Source: Clostridiales bacterium (GTDB lineage Bacteria > Bacillota > Clostridia > Oscillospirales > Oscillospiraceae). Taken from it: a DNA stretch of 25,842 nt. Made by a program: the position numbers and the translations under genes. The notes under the pieces were generated by a model. It did no database searches, was not told where the DNA came from, and worked only from the letters and a program-made list of their open reading frames with translations. How positions within the stretch are numbered: position 1 is the stretch's first letter; each line of letters begins with the position of its first letter. This document shows, in pieces, positions 1 through 7,742 of the stretch. The stretch is taken from contig DPHR01000056.1 in NCBI GenBank assembly GCA_003522945.1, positions 1-25,842 of the forward strand. The letters run 5' to 3'.

Positions 1-845
1 CCGGCCCTGCCGGAGAGACCGCCGCTGCCGCGGCGCACGATACGACGCTCTCCGTTTTCGCCGCGCCCGCCGTGCAGACCGGCGAAGCCCCCTCGCCCGC
101 GCCCATACCGTCGGAGGACGCCGCGGAGAACGGGTATAACTATAAAGAAGTTCTCTATGATGAGGACGGGCTGCTCGTAGCGCGCATCGTCGGCAAGCGC
201 TGGAGCGGCTACATCGCCGTGATCGATGATCCGATGCGTGTGCAGGTCTCCGTCTGCCCGGTGTTCAGTCCGGATATGCGCGGCTACTCCGTGGCGGAGC
301 ACGCGGAAAACTCCGGCGCGGTGCTCGCCATCAACGGCGGCGGCTTTGAGGACCCCGGCGGTGCCGGCAAGGGCGCCATGCCCATCGGCAACGTGGTGGC
401 CAACGGCGAGCTTCTCTGGGGCGGCTATTCCTCCACTGTCGGCATGGACGGCTCCGGCCAGCTCCATGTGGGCGAGTTTTACGGCGGCCAGTGCGTGGAG
501 ATGGGACTGCAGTGGGCCTTAGCTTACGGCCCGACGCTTGTAGAAAACGGCGAGATCCGCCCGGGGCTGGACGCGCTCTATGTGGAGCCGCGCACCGCCG
601 TCGGGCAGCGCGCGGACGGCGCGGTCATCTTTGTTGTGCTGCAGGGACGCCAGCCCGCGGTGCTCGGCGTTTCCCGGCAGCAGCTTGCCGAGATCATGGT
701 AGAATACGGCGCGGTGAATGCCGGGAATCTGGACGGCGGCGCTTCAAGCGATATGTATTTCAACGGCGAGTATGTGAACGTGTGCAACACGTCCGGCGGG
801 CCGCGGGGCATCCCCACGGCAGTCGTCGTGATGCCGGGGCAGTAA
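1..845 (+). CDS. Phosphodiester glycosidase (NAGPA/DUF2233-like) family protein, 5'-partial
   Basis: The reading frame is open from the left edge (first full codon at base 3), so the true start lies outside the window; the GTG at 72 is inside an Ala/Pro-rich linker and is not a convincing start. The domain is the phosphodiester glycosidase fold named after the lysosomal uncovering enzyme NAGPA. Seen motifs, numbered from codon 72, are the Asn-Gly-rich AINGGGF near residue 86, GPTLVENGEIR near 152, RTAVGQRADG near 174 and the family hallmark LDGGASSDM near 219. In the family these enzymes cleave phosphodiester-linked sugars, and bacterial members are usually secreted or wall-associated; the Ala/Pro-rich N-terminus fits a linker after an unseen membrane anchor. 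The next gene starts 12 bases downstream, so the two are probably cotranscribed. The substrate cannot be told. Confidence 0.85.
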   Translation, partial: GPAGETAAAAAHDTTLSVFAAPAVQTGEAPSPAPIPSEDAAENGYNYKEVLYDEDGLLVARIVGKRWSGYIAVIDDPMRVQVSVCPVFSPDMRGYSVAEHAENSGAVLAINGGGFEDPGGAGKGAMPIGNVVANGELLWGGYSSTVGMDGSGQLHVGEFYGGQCVEMGLQWALAYGPTLVENGEIRPGLDALYVEPRTAVGQRADGAVIFVVLQGRQPAVLGVSRQQLAEIMVEYGAVNAGNLDGGASSDMYFNGEYVNVCNTSGGPRGIPTAVVVMPGQ

Positions 846-857
846 GGAGGACGGAAT

Positions 858-2180
858 ATGAAACGCTCAACGCTTCTTCTGATTTGCCTTCTCGTATTCG
901 TGGCGCTCGTCGGCGGCGCGGCCGCGTGGATGTACTTCTCCCCCGGCGGCGCGCTTGCGCCGGTCACGGCGGAGGACGCCGTGCAGGAGCTTCTCGACAC
1001 GACCGATACTTCCGAATGGCGCGCGAAATACGTTTCGCTCTGCGCGCCGGAGACGAGCGTTTTTGAAAACGCCGAGACCGTCGCCGGAGACCTCTTCGAC
1101 GCCGCCGTACAGGGGCAAAAGTTTTCGTTCCGGCGGGACAGTGAAAACACTTCGCGAAATGCGCCGGTTTATATTCTCTCCGCCGGAGACGCCGATCTTC
1201 TGCGGCTGAACGCGGCTTACGATAAGGCCAGCCGCGCGTGGAAAGTTGAACCTGCGCCGCTCGATGCGCTGCACGCCGAGGCACGCGCGCTCACCGTCAC
1301 GGTGCCGGAAGGCTCGGCAGTCTCCGTAAACGGCGTCGCCCTCGGCGAGGAATATATAACGGACAGTCATGTTCCCTACACCAGCATATCGGAGCTTGAA
1401 ACGCAGTTCGACACCTGCCCTTACCGCGTGACGTACACCGTTCCGGGCATTTATGAGACGGCGCAGGTGGACGTATCGCGCGAGGCGGGCGTTCTCCTGC
1501 TCTACTCGGACGGCACACGCTTTGACTATACCGTCCCGGACGCCGGGACGCACGCCTTTCGCGTGACCGCGCCGCAGGAAGCGACTGTCACGGCGGGCGG
1601 TGCGCCGCTCTCCGATGCGCAGGCGGTCTCCTTTGCCCCGCTCTCCACGCATGTGGATGTTCCGGACGAGCTTGCGGGAGCGCTGCCGGTCTACACGGTA
1701 TACGCTGCGGGAGGACTTTACAGCGATCCGGCCTTTACGGCCACGCTGCCGGACGGCACGCCGCTCGAGCCGATGACCGGCGCCGACGGTTTCCCGACCT
1801 TTGAGCTGTCCGGAAACGAGGCGCTCCAAAACGAGTGCCACGAGCGTGTGGAGAACTACATGCGTGAGATCGCCGGATACGGCGCGGGCAACACCGCGGT
1901 GAACTACCCTGCCGGATACGTTGTGCCGGGCTCGCCGCTGCTGCTCTACTTCCAGTACGCGCTCGACACGCTGCACTGGACGCGCGGCTTCACGGTCACG
2001 TTCAACGAGGTCAAATCGTGGGGCTATGTCCCGCTCGGCGAAGACGCCTTTCTCTGTCAGGGCATGGCGAACTTCACCACAGCGACACGCAACGAAACGC
2101 GCGAGAACCTCGTGGAATACGAAATGCTCTGGATCCGCCGCAACGGCACCTGGTATATTCAGGATATGAGTTTTCTATAA
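858..2180 (+). CDS. Membrane-anchored extracellular protein of unknown function
   Basis: This is a 440-residue protein starting at an ATG with AAGGAGG just upstream (845-851). Residues 5-27 form one hydrophobic helix (LLLICLLVFVALVGGAAAW) preceded by Lys-Arg, so the protein should be anchored with its bulk outside. No lipobox is seen. Two stretches, near residues 150-165 (VPEGSAVSVNGVALGEE) and 236-255, resemble short Ig-like/PEGA-type beta modules. The last 110 residues end in a pattern (YEMLWIRRNGTWYIQDMSF) typical of the last strand of NTF2/SnoaL-like folds, where 'W+I' ends the sheet. I do not recognise a named family. It follows the phosphodiester glycosidase at 12 bases, which suggests a shared cell-surface role, and is closed by a strong hairpin. 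Confidence 0.75.
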   Translation: MKRSTLLLICLLVFVALVGGAAAWMYFSPGGALAPVTAEDAVQELLDTTDTSEWRAKYVSLCAPETSVFENAETVAGDLFDAAVQGQKFSFRRDSENTSRNAPVYILSAGDADLLRLNAAYDKASRAWKVEPAPLDALHAEARALTVTVPEGSAVSVNGVALGEEYITDSHVPYTSISELETQFDTCPYRVTYTVPGIYETAQVDVSREAGVLLLYSDGTRFDYTVPDAGTHAFRVTAPQEATVTAGGAPLSDAQAVSFAPLSTHVDVPDELAGALPVYTVYAAGGLYSDPAFTATLPDGTPLEPMTGADGFPTFELSGNEALQNECHERVENYMREIAGYGAGNTAVNYPAGYVVPGSPLLLYFQYALDTLHWTRGFTVTFNEVKSWGYVPLGEDAFLCQGMANFTTATRNETRENLVEYEMLWIRRNGTWYIQDMSFL

Positions 2181-2182
2181 TT

Positions 2183-2226
2183 ACACCGCCCCCGCTGCCG
2201 GTGCTTCCGGCAGGCGGGGGCGGTGT
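2183..2226. terminator. Bidirectional hairpin between convergent genes
   Basis: The arms at 2183-2201 and 2207-2226 pair over 19 bases with a single bulged base and a 5-base loop (TGCTT); the stem is nearly all G-C. It sits between the rightward gene ending at 2180 and the leftward gene ending at 2229. The U-tracts are short (ATTT on +, TAATTA on -), so efficiency is inferred from stem strength. Confidence 0.75.
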
Positions 2227-2228
2227 AT

Positions 2229-3119
2229 TTACCGGCGGCGGAGCGCCGCCATCTTTTTTTCGAGATCGTCCGGCAGCGGAGCGGCGAGCTCCAGCGTTTC
2301 CCCGGTGACGGGGTGGCGGAGCGAAAGATACGCCGAGTGGAGCGCCGGGCGGGAGAGCATATCGTCCGGCGAGCCGTAGAGAGCGTCGCCAAAGAGCGGG
2401 TGGCCGATGGCCGCCATGTGTACGCGGATCTGGTGCGTGCGCCCCGTGAGCGGGCGGACGCGCAGCAGCACGCCCGTGGGAAAGCGCTCCAGAACCGTGT
2501 ACTCCGTGCGCGACGGCTGCCCGTCCGGTGTGACGGCGCGCTTCGTCGGCGCGGCTTCGTCCCGCCCGATGGGAAGATCGACCGTGCCGGAATCGTCCGG
2601 AAATGCGCCGCGCGCGAGAACAAGATATTCCCGCCGGAAGGCGTCCGTATGCAGCATCCGGCGCAGAAGGTCATGGACATACGCGCTTTTTGCGATGACC
2701 ATGATACCCGAGGTACCACGGTCGAGCCGGCTCACGGGATGAAACGCCGTGTCTCTGCCCCAGAGCGCGGCAAGGGCGTTTGCAACCGTACACCCCTGCC
2801 CCCCAGTCGAGCCGTGCACCGCCATATCCGGGCTTTTATTGAGCACGGCGATATCCTCGTCCTCATAGACGAAGGTAAGCGGCGCGGCGATGGGCAGCGC
2901 CTCGTTCACCGCGCCCTCGTCGCCGATCTCGACGCAAAGCACGTCGCCGGTACGGAGCCTCGCATTGGTGAAAACGCGTTCGCCGTTTCGCACGAGTCCG
3001 GTTTCGCGCAGCTTGACCCGGGCGATCAATCCCTCGGCCATATGGAGCCGGGCGCGGAGCAGATGCTTTACCGTGCTGCCGTTCCACGCCTCGTCCACGA
3101 TGAGCGTCAATGTGCGCAT
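2229..3119 (-). CDS. RluA-family RNA pseudouridine synthase
   Basis: This 296-residue enzyme isomerises specific uridines to pseudouridine in rRNA or tRNA. The catalytic motif is HPVSRLDRGTSG at residues 127-138, with Asp133 as the nucleophile, followed by the family motif LTGRTHQIRVHMAAIGHPLFGD. An N-terminal region (about 10-65, VRNGERVFTNARLRTGDVLCVE) resembles an S4 RNA-binding domain. An upstream in-frame ATG at 3197 exists, but the ATG at 3119 is preferred because GGAGG (3131-3135) lies 11 bases before it and family alignment starts there. The exact target base (RluC/RluD/YlyB type) cannot be assigned. A second RluA-type enzyme lies at 9871-10851. It diverges from the YhhN-like gene. 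Confidence 0.9.
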   Translation of the reverse strand: MRTLTLIVDEAWNGSTVKHLLRARLHMAEGLIARVKLRETGLVRNGERVFTNARLRTGDVLCVEIGDEGAVNEALPIAAPLTFVYEDEDIAVLNKSPDMAVHGSTGGQGCTVANALAALWGRDTAFHPVSRLDRGTSGIMVIAKSAYVHDLLRRMLHTDAFRREYLVLARGAFPDDSGTVDLPIGRDEAAPTKRAVTPDGQPSRTEYTVLERFPTGVLLRVRPLTGRTHQIRVHMAAIGHPLFGDALYGSPDDMLSRPALHSAYLSLRHPVTGETLELAAPLPDDLEKKMAALRRR

Positions 3120-3175
3120 ACGCCGATTTTCCTCCGTTCCGCCATCAAGTTTCCGTTCCCTTTTCGTTCGGGATA

Positions 3176-3184
3176 TGGTATGAT
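3176..3184 (+). promoter_or_regulatory. Extended -10 promoter for the yhhN-like/gluQ pair
   Basis: TGG-TATGAT gives an extended -10 element with only a poor -35 (TTCCCT, 17 bases upstream). It sits 53 bases before the YhhN-like start in the divergent intergenic gap. Confidence 0.45.
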
Positions 3185-3237
3185 GAAAATATCCCACCGC
3201 TTCTCCGCCGAATGCTCTGACGGGAAGGATGTTTTTT

Positions 3238-3906
3238 ATGATCTATCTTCGATGCGTATTCATCATAGCATATTTGACGATCCTTTGTCTCTACTTCTTT
3301 TCGGAGACAAGCGGAAATTTCAAGCGCCGCGCCGTAAATAAGATCGCGCTCGCCGTGCTCTTTGAAGCCTACGCCGTGAGCGCGTATCTGCTGCACTCGC
3401 CGCTGTTCAGCATGCGGATGATATTGCCGATCGGTTTGTTTTTTGCGTTCCTCGGCGACATTTTCCTTTTGTGGAATTTCGTCCGCGGCGGTATCTGCTT
3501 CAGCATCGGCAATTTCTGTCTGCTGTTCTATGAAATTATGCTCATGCGGTATGAGCGTCTTCCGCTGCGCATCCTCTTTCCGGCCGCTGCGGTCTTTCTC
3601 CTGTTCTGGGGAACGACGATGCTCTTATATCAAAAGGAGTTCATCGATTTCAGCAGCGTGCGCATTTTCCCGGCGTATCTTTTCAGCGTTTCAATGCACG
3701 GTTCTCTCGGCGCGGTGCTCGCCGCCGTATGCCCGAGCCCCGGCGTGAAGCTCTTCGGCGCGGGCGTTTTTCTGATGATGATCTCCGATTACATTCTTTC
3801 CGTACACAAATTCAAGCACGGCGCAAACTGGATCCTGCGCTGCAACAGCGCGAGCTACTTTGTCGGCACGCTGCTCGCGGCGCTGAGTTTGTCGCTGCCG
3901 ATCTGA
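3238..3906 (+). CDS. YhhN-like integral membrane protein
   Basis: This 222-residue, highly hydrophobic protein has seven to eight predicted membrane segments. The motif GLFFAFLGDIFLLW (about 65-78) and the later GAGVFLMMISDYIL match the two conserved Asp-containing segments of the YhhN family (TMEM86-like), some members of which hydrolyse lysoplasmalogens. The activity here is inferred from family only. Two ATGs compete: 3229 overlaps the ribosome binding site itself, while 3238 has GGAAGGA ending 8 bases before it, so 3238 is chosen. gluQ follows after 12 bases and is probably cotranscribed, though no functional link is evident. Confidence 0.75.
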   Translation: MIYLRCVFIIAYLTILCLYFFSETSGNFKRRAVNKIALAVLFEAYAVSAYLLHSPLFSMRMILPIGLFFAFLGDIFLLWNFVRGGICFSIGNFCLLFYEIMLMRYERLPLRILFPAAAVFLLFWGTTMLLYQKEFIDFSSVRIFPAYLFSVSMHGSLGAVLAAVCPSPGVKLFGAGVFLMMISDYILSVHKFKHGANWILRCNSASYFVGTLLAALSLSLPI

Positions 3907-3918
3907 GGAGGCGGTTTT

Positions 3919-4830
3919 ATGGCCGAGCGCGGCCGCTTCGCCCCGACGCCGAGCGGGCGGATGCATCTCGGCAATGTATTCTCCGCGCTGCTCGCGTGGC
4001 TTTCGGTCCGCGCCGCGCACGGCGAGCTCGTGCTGCGCATCGAGGATCTGGATACGCTCCGGTGCAGCGCGGAAAACACCGAAATATTAAAGGACGATCT
4101 GCGCTGGCTCGGTCTCACGTGGGACGCTGAGCAGCCGGATCAGAGCACGCGCAGCGAATACTATGAGAGCATTCTCGACCGGCTGCGCGGTGATGGCTTT
4201 GTCTATCCCTGCTGGTGTACGCGCGGCGATCTCAAAAACGCCGCGAACGCTCCGCACGCCTCCGACGGTCACCCGATCTACCCCGGCACCTGCCGCGATC
4301 TTACCGAAGAAGAGCGCGCGGCGAAAGCGAAAGTGCGCGCCCCGCTCTGGCGGCTGCGTGTGCCGGACGAGAGCATCGCCTTTTCGGACGGGCATTACGG
4401 CCCATACGCCGAAAATCTCGCGCGCGAGTGCGGGGACTTCATTCTCCGGCGCGCGGACGGCGTTTTCGCCTATCAGCTCGCCGTCGTGGCGGATGATATT
4501 GACGCCGGTATAACGCAGGTCGTGCGCGGGCGCGATCTTCTCTCGTCCATGCCGCGGCAGCTGTATCTCTACCGTCTGCTCAACGCCGCACCGCCGGAAT
4601 ACTATCACGTTCCCCTGCTCACCGCGCCGGACGGACGGCGGCTCTCCAAGCGCGACCGTGATCTCGACCTCGGTATTCTGCGCGGAAGGCACACCGCGCC
4701 GGAGCTTCTCGGCGCGCTCGCCCACGCCGCGGGACTGCTGGACAAACGGGAACCGATCTCCGCCGAAGAACTCATCCCGCTCTTCGACTGGGCAAAGATC
4801 CCCAAAGACGATATTGCCATCGATGTATAA
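3919..4830 (+). CDS. gluQ: Glutamyl-Q tRNA(Asp) synthetase
   Basis: This 303-residue protein is a truncated class I glutamyl-tRNA synthetase lacking the anticodon-binding domain; the family charges glutamate onto the queuosine base at position 34 of tRNA(Asp). Visible signatures are RFAPTPSGRMHLGN (HIGH motif as HLGN, 16-19), a zinc site CxC at 98 and 100 with Tyr121 and Cys125, LAVVADDIDAGITQVVRGRDL, and the KMSKS equivalent RRLSKRD (240-246). The protein ends soon after the catalytic core, which separates it from full-length GltX. The ribosome binding site GAGGAGG overlaps the end of the upstream gene. A hairpin follows directly. Confidence 0.92.
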   Translation: MAERGRFAPTPSGRMHLGNVFSALLAWLSVRAAHGELVLRIEDLDTLRCSAENTEILKDDLRWLGLTWDAEQPDQSTRSEYYESILDRLRGDGFVYPCWCTRGDLKNAANAPHASDGHPIYPGTCRDLTEEERAAKAKVRAPLWRLRVPDESIAFSDGHYGPYAENLARECGDFILRRADGVFAYQLAVVADDIDAGITQVVRGRDLLSSMPRQLYLYRLLNAAPPEYYHVPLLTAPDGRRLSKRDRDLDLGILRGRHTAPELLGALAHAAGLLDKREPISAEELIPLFDWAKIPKDDIAIDV

Positions 4831-4833
4831 AAC

Positions 4834-4865
4834 CCTCGCGCCGGAACATTCGGCGCGAGGATTTT
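4834..4865. terminator. Rho-independent terminator, probably bidirectional
   Basis: A perfect 10-bp stem CCTCGCGCCG/CGGCGCGAGG (4834-4843 and 4851-4860) with a 7-base loop is followed by ATTTT on the plus strand; on the minus strand it is followed by GTTTT. It lies between the convergent gluQ and mtnN genes. Confidence 0.8.
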
Positions 4866-4895
4866 AGCGTGTCAAAAAGGAATTTTTGACACGCT
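4866..4895. repeat. Perfect 13-bp palindromic hairpin, possible dispersed intergenic repeat
   Basis: Arms AGCGTGTCAAAAA (4866-4878) and its exact complement (4883-4895) flank a GGAA loop. The next 30 bases (4896-4928) carry small overlapping inverted repeats (ACGT-TCGC-ACGT, CGCA-CGTT-TGCG) and a run of six T. The unit is not needed as a terminator because one already precedes it. It may be a mobile intergenic palindrome or a second terminator for mtnN. Confidence 0.5.
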
Positions 4896-4959
4896 CTCTT
4901 ACGTTCGCACGTTTGCGAGGCTTTTTTGATGGTCTGAGAAAACCCAAAATTAAGGCTCG

Positions 4960-5643
4960 TCAGCGGATCTCTTTAATGATCTCCGTCACCAGCGCTGCCG
5001 CGATCTCCGACGCTCTGGCGCAGTTGGCATGAAAGGTCTCGTTCCCGCTGTGCTCGGCCGTGTCGGTGATGCAGCGGATAGAAAGGAACGGGATACCGTT
5101 CACATAGCAGACATGGGCAATACCCGCCGTTTCCATATCAACCGACAGCGGTGAATACTTTTCGAGGATTCTTCCTCGCCCCTCGTCGGTGATAAATGCC
5201 TCGCCCGTTACCATGCGCCCGAAATATACATTCCGAAGTCCCAGCTTTTTTACGGCCTCCCGGGAAAGGCTTAAAAGCCGCGGGGCGCTTTCAAAAAACA
5301 CGGTTTTCATCCGCGGATGGTATTCGGTGAGGATATTCTCGGCCACGTCGTGATAGCAGCACTCCGTCGCTACGACAGTATCATATATCCGGAGCCTTGC
5401 GTCCATTCCTCCGGCGGTGCCGGAATTGATAACGGCAGTTACTCCGAAACCGTCGATCAGAATCTGCGCGGCGACCGCCGCATTGACTTTGCAGACCCCG
5501 GAAACCACGGCCGCGACCTCCGTGCCGTGGATCTTCCCCTCGTAAAACTGCAGCATCGCCTTTTCTGATGTTTTGATGCCCTCGATCTGCGCAAGAAATG
5601 GGGCAAGTTCCTTTTCCGCGGCACATATGATTCCGATTTTCAT
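4960..5643 (-). CDS. mtnN: 5'-methylthioadenosine/S-adenosylhomocysteine nucleosidase
   Basis: This 227-residue cytoplasmic enzyme splits methylthioadenosine and S-adenosylhomocysteine to adenine and the thio-sugar, recycling methionine and feeding autoinducer-2 synthesis where luxS is present. Catalytic residues line up with the E. coli enzyme: Glu12 (AAEKEL), Glu171 in SVDMETAGIAHV and Asp194 in RCITDTA; the phosphorylase-like loop NSGTAGGM is at 73-80. A longer in-frame start at 5679 runs into the upstream terminator, so the ATG at 5643 with GGAG 8 bases before it is used. It lies directly after the pot operon terminator, with only 37 bases between, so it depends either on a promoter in that gap or on readthrough. 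Confidence 0.93.
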   Translation of the reverse strand: MKIGIICAAEKELAPFLAQIEGIKTSEKAMLQFYEGKIHGTEVAAVVSGVCKVNAAVAAQILIDGFGVTAVINSGTAGGMDARLRIYDTVVATECCYHDVAENILTEYHPRMKTVFFESAPRLLSLSREAVKKLGLRNVYFGRMVTGEAFITDEGRGRILEKYSPLSVDMETAGIAHVCYVNGIPFLSIRCITDTAEHSGNETFHANCARASEIAAALVTEIIKEIR

Positions 5644-5680
5644 GGATATTTCTCCGTCAATTACGATTTGAGAATTCAAA

Positions 5681-5710
5681 AATCGCGCCGGAATTTCTCC
5701 CGGCGCGATT
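5681..5710 (-). terminator. Terminator of the potABCD operon
   Basis: An 11-bp perfect stem (5681-5691 with 5700-5710, loop of 8) is followed on the minus strand by TTTTTG. It stands 9 bases past the potD stop codon and just upstream of mtnN. Confidence 0.85.
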
Positions 5711-5718
5711 TTCTTATT

Positions 5719-6912
5719 TCAGGTTTTCCACTTTTTGCAGCGGTTGGCACGGCGGCGCCGGTCTCTCACGCCGCGGGCCGTGAGATACACGGCGGCGAGC
5801 AGCACCGTTGCGCTGATGCCGATGATGGGCGTATAATCCGTTTCGCCCTCGGTCTTGACCTCAAGCCAGAGCGAATCCATGAGATGCGTCGTCTTCTGGT
5901 CAAGATAGAGGAATGCTTCGCCGCGGCTGAGCGTTTCCTCGCTCGGGTAGGCGATATCGGACGCCGCCGTCTCCGGATCCATATACTCCTTGGCCGCCGA
6001 TTCCGGCGTGGAATAGCCGAGATAGTCAAGATTTTCGCCGTTCACTTCCGGCGAGCAGAGGAAGTTGATGTACGCCTCCGCACCTTCCTTGTTCGTTGCG
6101 CACGTGGGGATGCACAGCGCGTCGATGAAGAAGTTGAAGCCCTCCTCCGGGAAGCAGAAGCGGAGATCCTCGTTTTCCCCGACCATCATAAGATAGTCGC
6201 CGGCATAGTACGGCGCAATCCACGCCTCGCCGCGCTCCATCTTGTCATAGATCTGGTCCATGACGTAGGCCTGCACGAGCGGCTTCTGTTCGATGAGTTT
6301 GTAGGCCGCGGCGCGCAGCTCGTCCTCGTCGCGCGTGTTGGGCGAATACCCGAGCATCGTTTCCGCGATGGCGAAAGCGTCGCGCGGATTATCGAACATC
6401 AAAATCTTCCCGGCGTACTTGCTGTTCCAGAGAAGATCCCAGCTGCCGACGTCCTCTTCGTCCACATAGGCGCTGTTGTAGATGATGCCGACGGTACCCC
6501 AGGTATACGGAACGGAGTAGAGGTTATCGGGGTCGTAGGCGGTGTTTTTGTACGCCTCGTCCATGTACTGATAGTTCGGGATGTTGTCAAAGTTGAGCGG
6601 CAGGAGCAGTCCCTCGTCGATCAGCCGACCGACCATATAGTCGGACGGGATGATGACATCGTAGGAAGAACCGCCGGTCTTGAGCTTGGTATACATCGTT
6701 TCGTTCGAGTCGAACGTCATGTAATTCACATGGATGCCCGTCGCCTCCTCGAAGGCGGCGTTGATATCGATGTAGCCGTCCGTGCCGTCGGAAATGTACT
6801 GGCCCCAGTTGTAGACGTTGATCGTGTTGGGAGCGGCGTGCGCTTCCGGCGCGGGGATCAGCACCGCGCATACGAGCAGCGCGAGCACAAGAGAGAACAC
6901 ACGCTTTTTCAT
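5719..6912 (-). CDS. potD: Spermidine/putrescine-binding protein with a C-terminal membrane anchor
   Basis: This 397-residue substrate-binding component delivers polyamines to the PotBC channel. A signal peptide is seen at 1-27 (MKKRVFSLVLALLVCAVL...AHA-A). The mature start NTINVYNWGQYI and the later VPYTWGTVGIIYN and NPRDAFAIAETMLGYSPN are typical of PotD/PotF. The Cys at 15 is in LLVC and does not make a proper lipobox, so this is probably not a lipoprotein. Instead residues about 363-382 (IIGISATVLLAAVYLTARG) form a hydrophobic helix followed by RDRRRRANRCKK, which would anchor the protein from its C-terminus. This makes it about 45 residues longer than typical PotD. The start codon overlaps the potC stop (ATGA). 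Confidence 0.93.
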   Translation of the reverse strand: MKKRVFSLVLALLVCAVLIPAPEAHAAPNTINVYNWGQYISDGTDGYIDINAAFEEATGIHVNYMTFDSNETMYTKLKTGGSSYDVIIPSDYMVGRLIDEGLLLPLNFDNIPNYQYMDEAYKNTAYDPDNLYSVPYTWGTVGIIYNSAYVDEEDVGSWDLLWNSKYAGKILMFDNPRDAFAIAETMLGYSPNTRDEDELRAAAYKLIEQKPLVQAYVMDQIYDKMERGEAWIAPYYAGDYLMMVGENEDLRFCFPEEGFNFFIDALCIPTCATNKEGAEAYINFLCSPEVNGENLDYLGYSTPESAAKEYMDPETAASDIAYPSEETLSRGEAFLYLDQKTTHLMDSLWLEVKTEGETDYTPIIGISATVLLAAVYLTARGVRDRRRRANRCKKWKT

Positions 6913-7742
6913 GCGCTCGCCCCCTTCTTCCCGAACACACCGCGCGCCTGACGGCGGCGGCGCTCATCGCCGGCCTGCACGAGATTCATCACGACCATCA
7001 CAAGGAGGATCGCAAGGAAGAGCAGCGTGAACAGCGCGTAGATCTTCGGCTGGAGCGGCTTTTTCGTATAGTTGTAGATCTCGACCGGCAGTGTGACAAA
7101 GCTTGGGCCGTAGACAAAATACGAAATGACAAAGTCGTCCAGACTCATCGTGAACGCCATGAGCGCGCCGGAGAGAATGCCCGGCATGATCTCATGGATG
7201 ATGACCTTGAAGAACGCCTGCACGGGCGTGCAGCCGAGATCGAGTGCGGCGTCGAGCAGGTTCGGGTCGAGCTGTCCGAGCTTCGGCATCACGGACAGAA
7301 TGACATACGGCAAATTGAACGTGATGTGCGCGATGAGAAGCGTCGTAAAGCCGAGAACGTTGTTGAGCTTCATCATCTGCCCGGCGAACGCGAAGAGCAG
7401 CGCGAGCGATACGCCCGTGACGATCTCCGGGTTCGTGAGAGGGATATTCGTCACGGCCATCGTGATGCGGCGCATCCGGCCGGACATGGCGCGGATGCCG
7501 ATGGCGGCCATGGTGCCGAGCACTGTCGCCACGAGCGAGGCGATCACCGCGACGATGACGGAGTTTGCCAGCAGCGGCAGCAGCACGCCGTCGCGGAAGA
7601 GCGCGCCGTACTGCGCGAACGTGAAGCCCTTCCATACGGCGATATCCGTACCGGCGTTGAACGACGCAACGGCCAGCACGATCATCGGGATATACAGAAA
7701 CAGGAACACGATCACGGTGAAAACACGGTTGAAGGTCTTCAT
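6909..7742 (-). CDS. potC: Spermidine/putrescine ABC transporter permease PotC
   Basis: This 277-residue protein is the second of two membrane subunits of the polyamine importer. It shows six hydrophobic segments, beginning with FTVIVFLFLYIPMIVLAVASFN, and the ABC-permease EAA loop DAALDLGCTPVQAFFKVIIHEIMPGI-like segment near residue 170, which docks onto PotA. The ATG at 7742 is chosen over an upstream in-frame codon because GGAGG lies 10 bases before it and it overlaps the potB stop by 4 bases (ATGA), giving translational coupling. Confidence 0.94.
   Translation of the reverse strand: MKTFNRVFTVIVFLFLYIPMIVLAVASFNAGTDIAVWKGFTFAQYGALFRDGVLLPLLANSVIVAVIASLVATVLGTMAAIGIRAMSGRMRRITMAVTNIPLTNPEIVTGVSLALLFAFAGQMMKLNNVLGFTTLLIAHITFNLPYVILSVMPKLGQLDPNLLDAALDLGCTPVQAFFKVIIHEIMPGILSGALMAFTMSLDDFVISYFVYGPSFVTLPVEIYNYTKKPLQPKIYALFTLLFLAILLVMVVMNLVQAGDERRRRQARGVFGKKGASA

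Noticed and set aside
3120..3197. Upstream start for the first pseudouridine synthase
   Set aside because: The 26 extra residues have no family match, overlap the divergent promoter region, and the downstream ATG has a good ribosome binding site.
5668..6951. A 427-codon open frame on the plus strand
   Set aside because: It is antisense to the well-supported potD, with a composition rich in Arg, His and Val that matches no fold.
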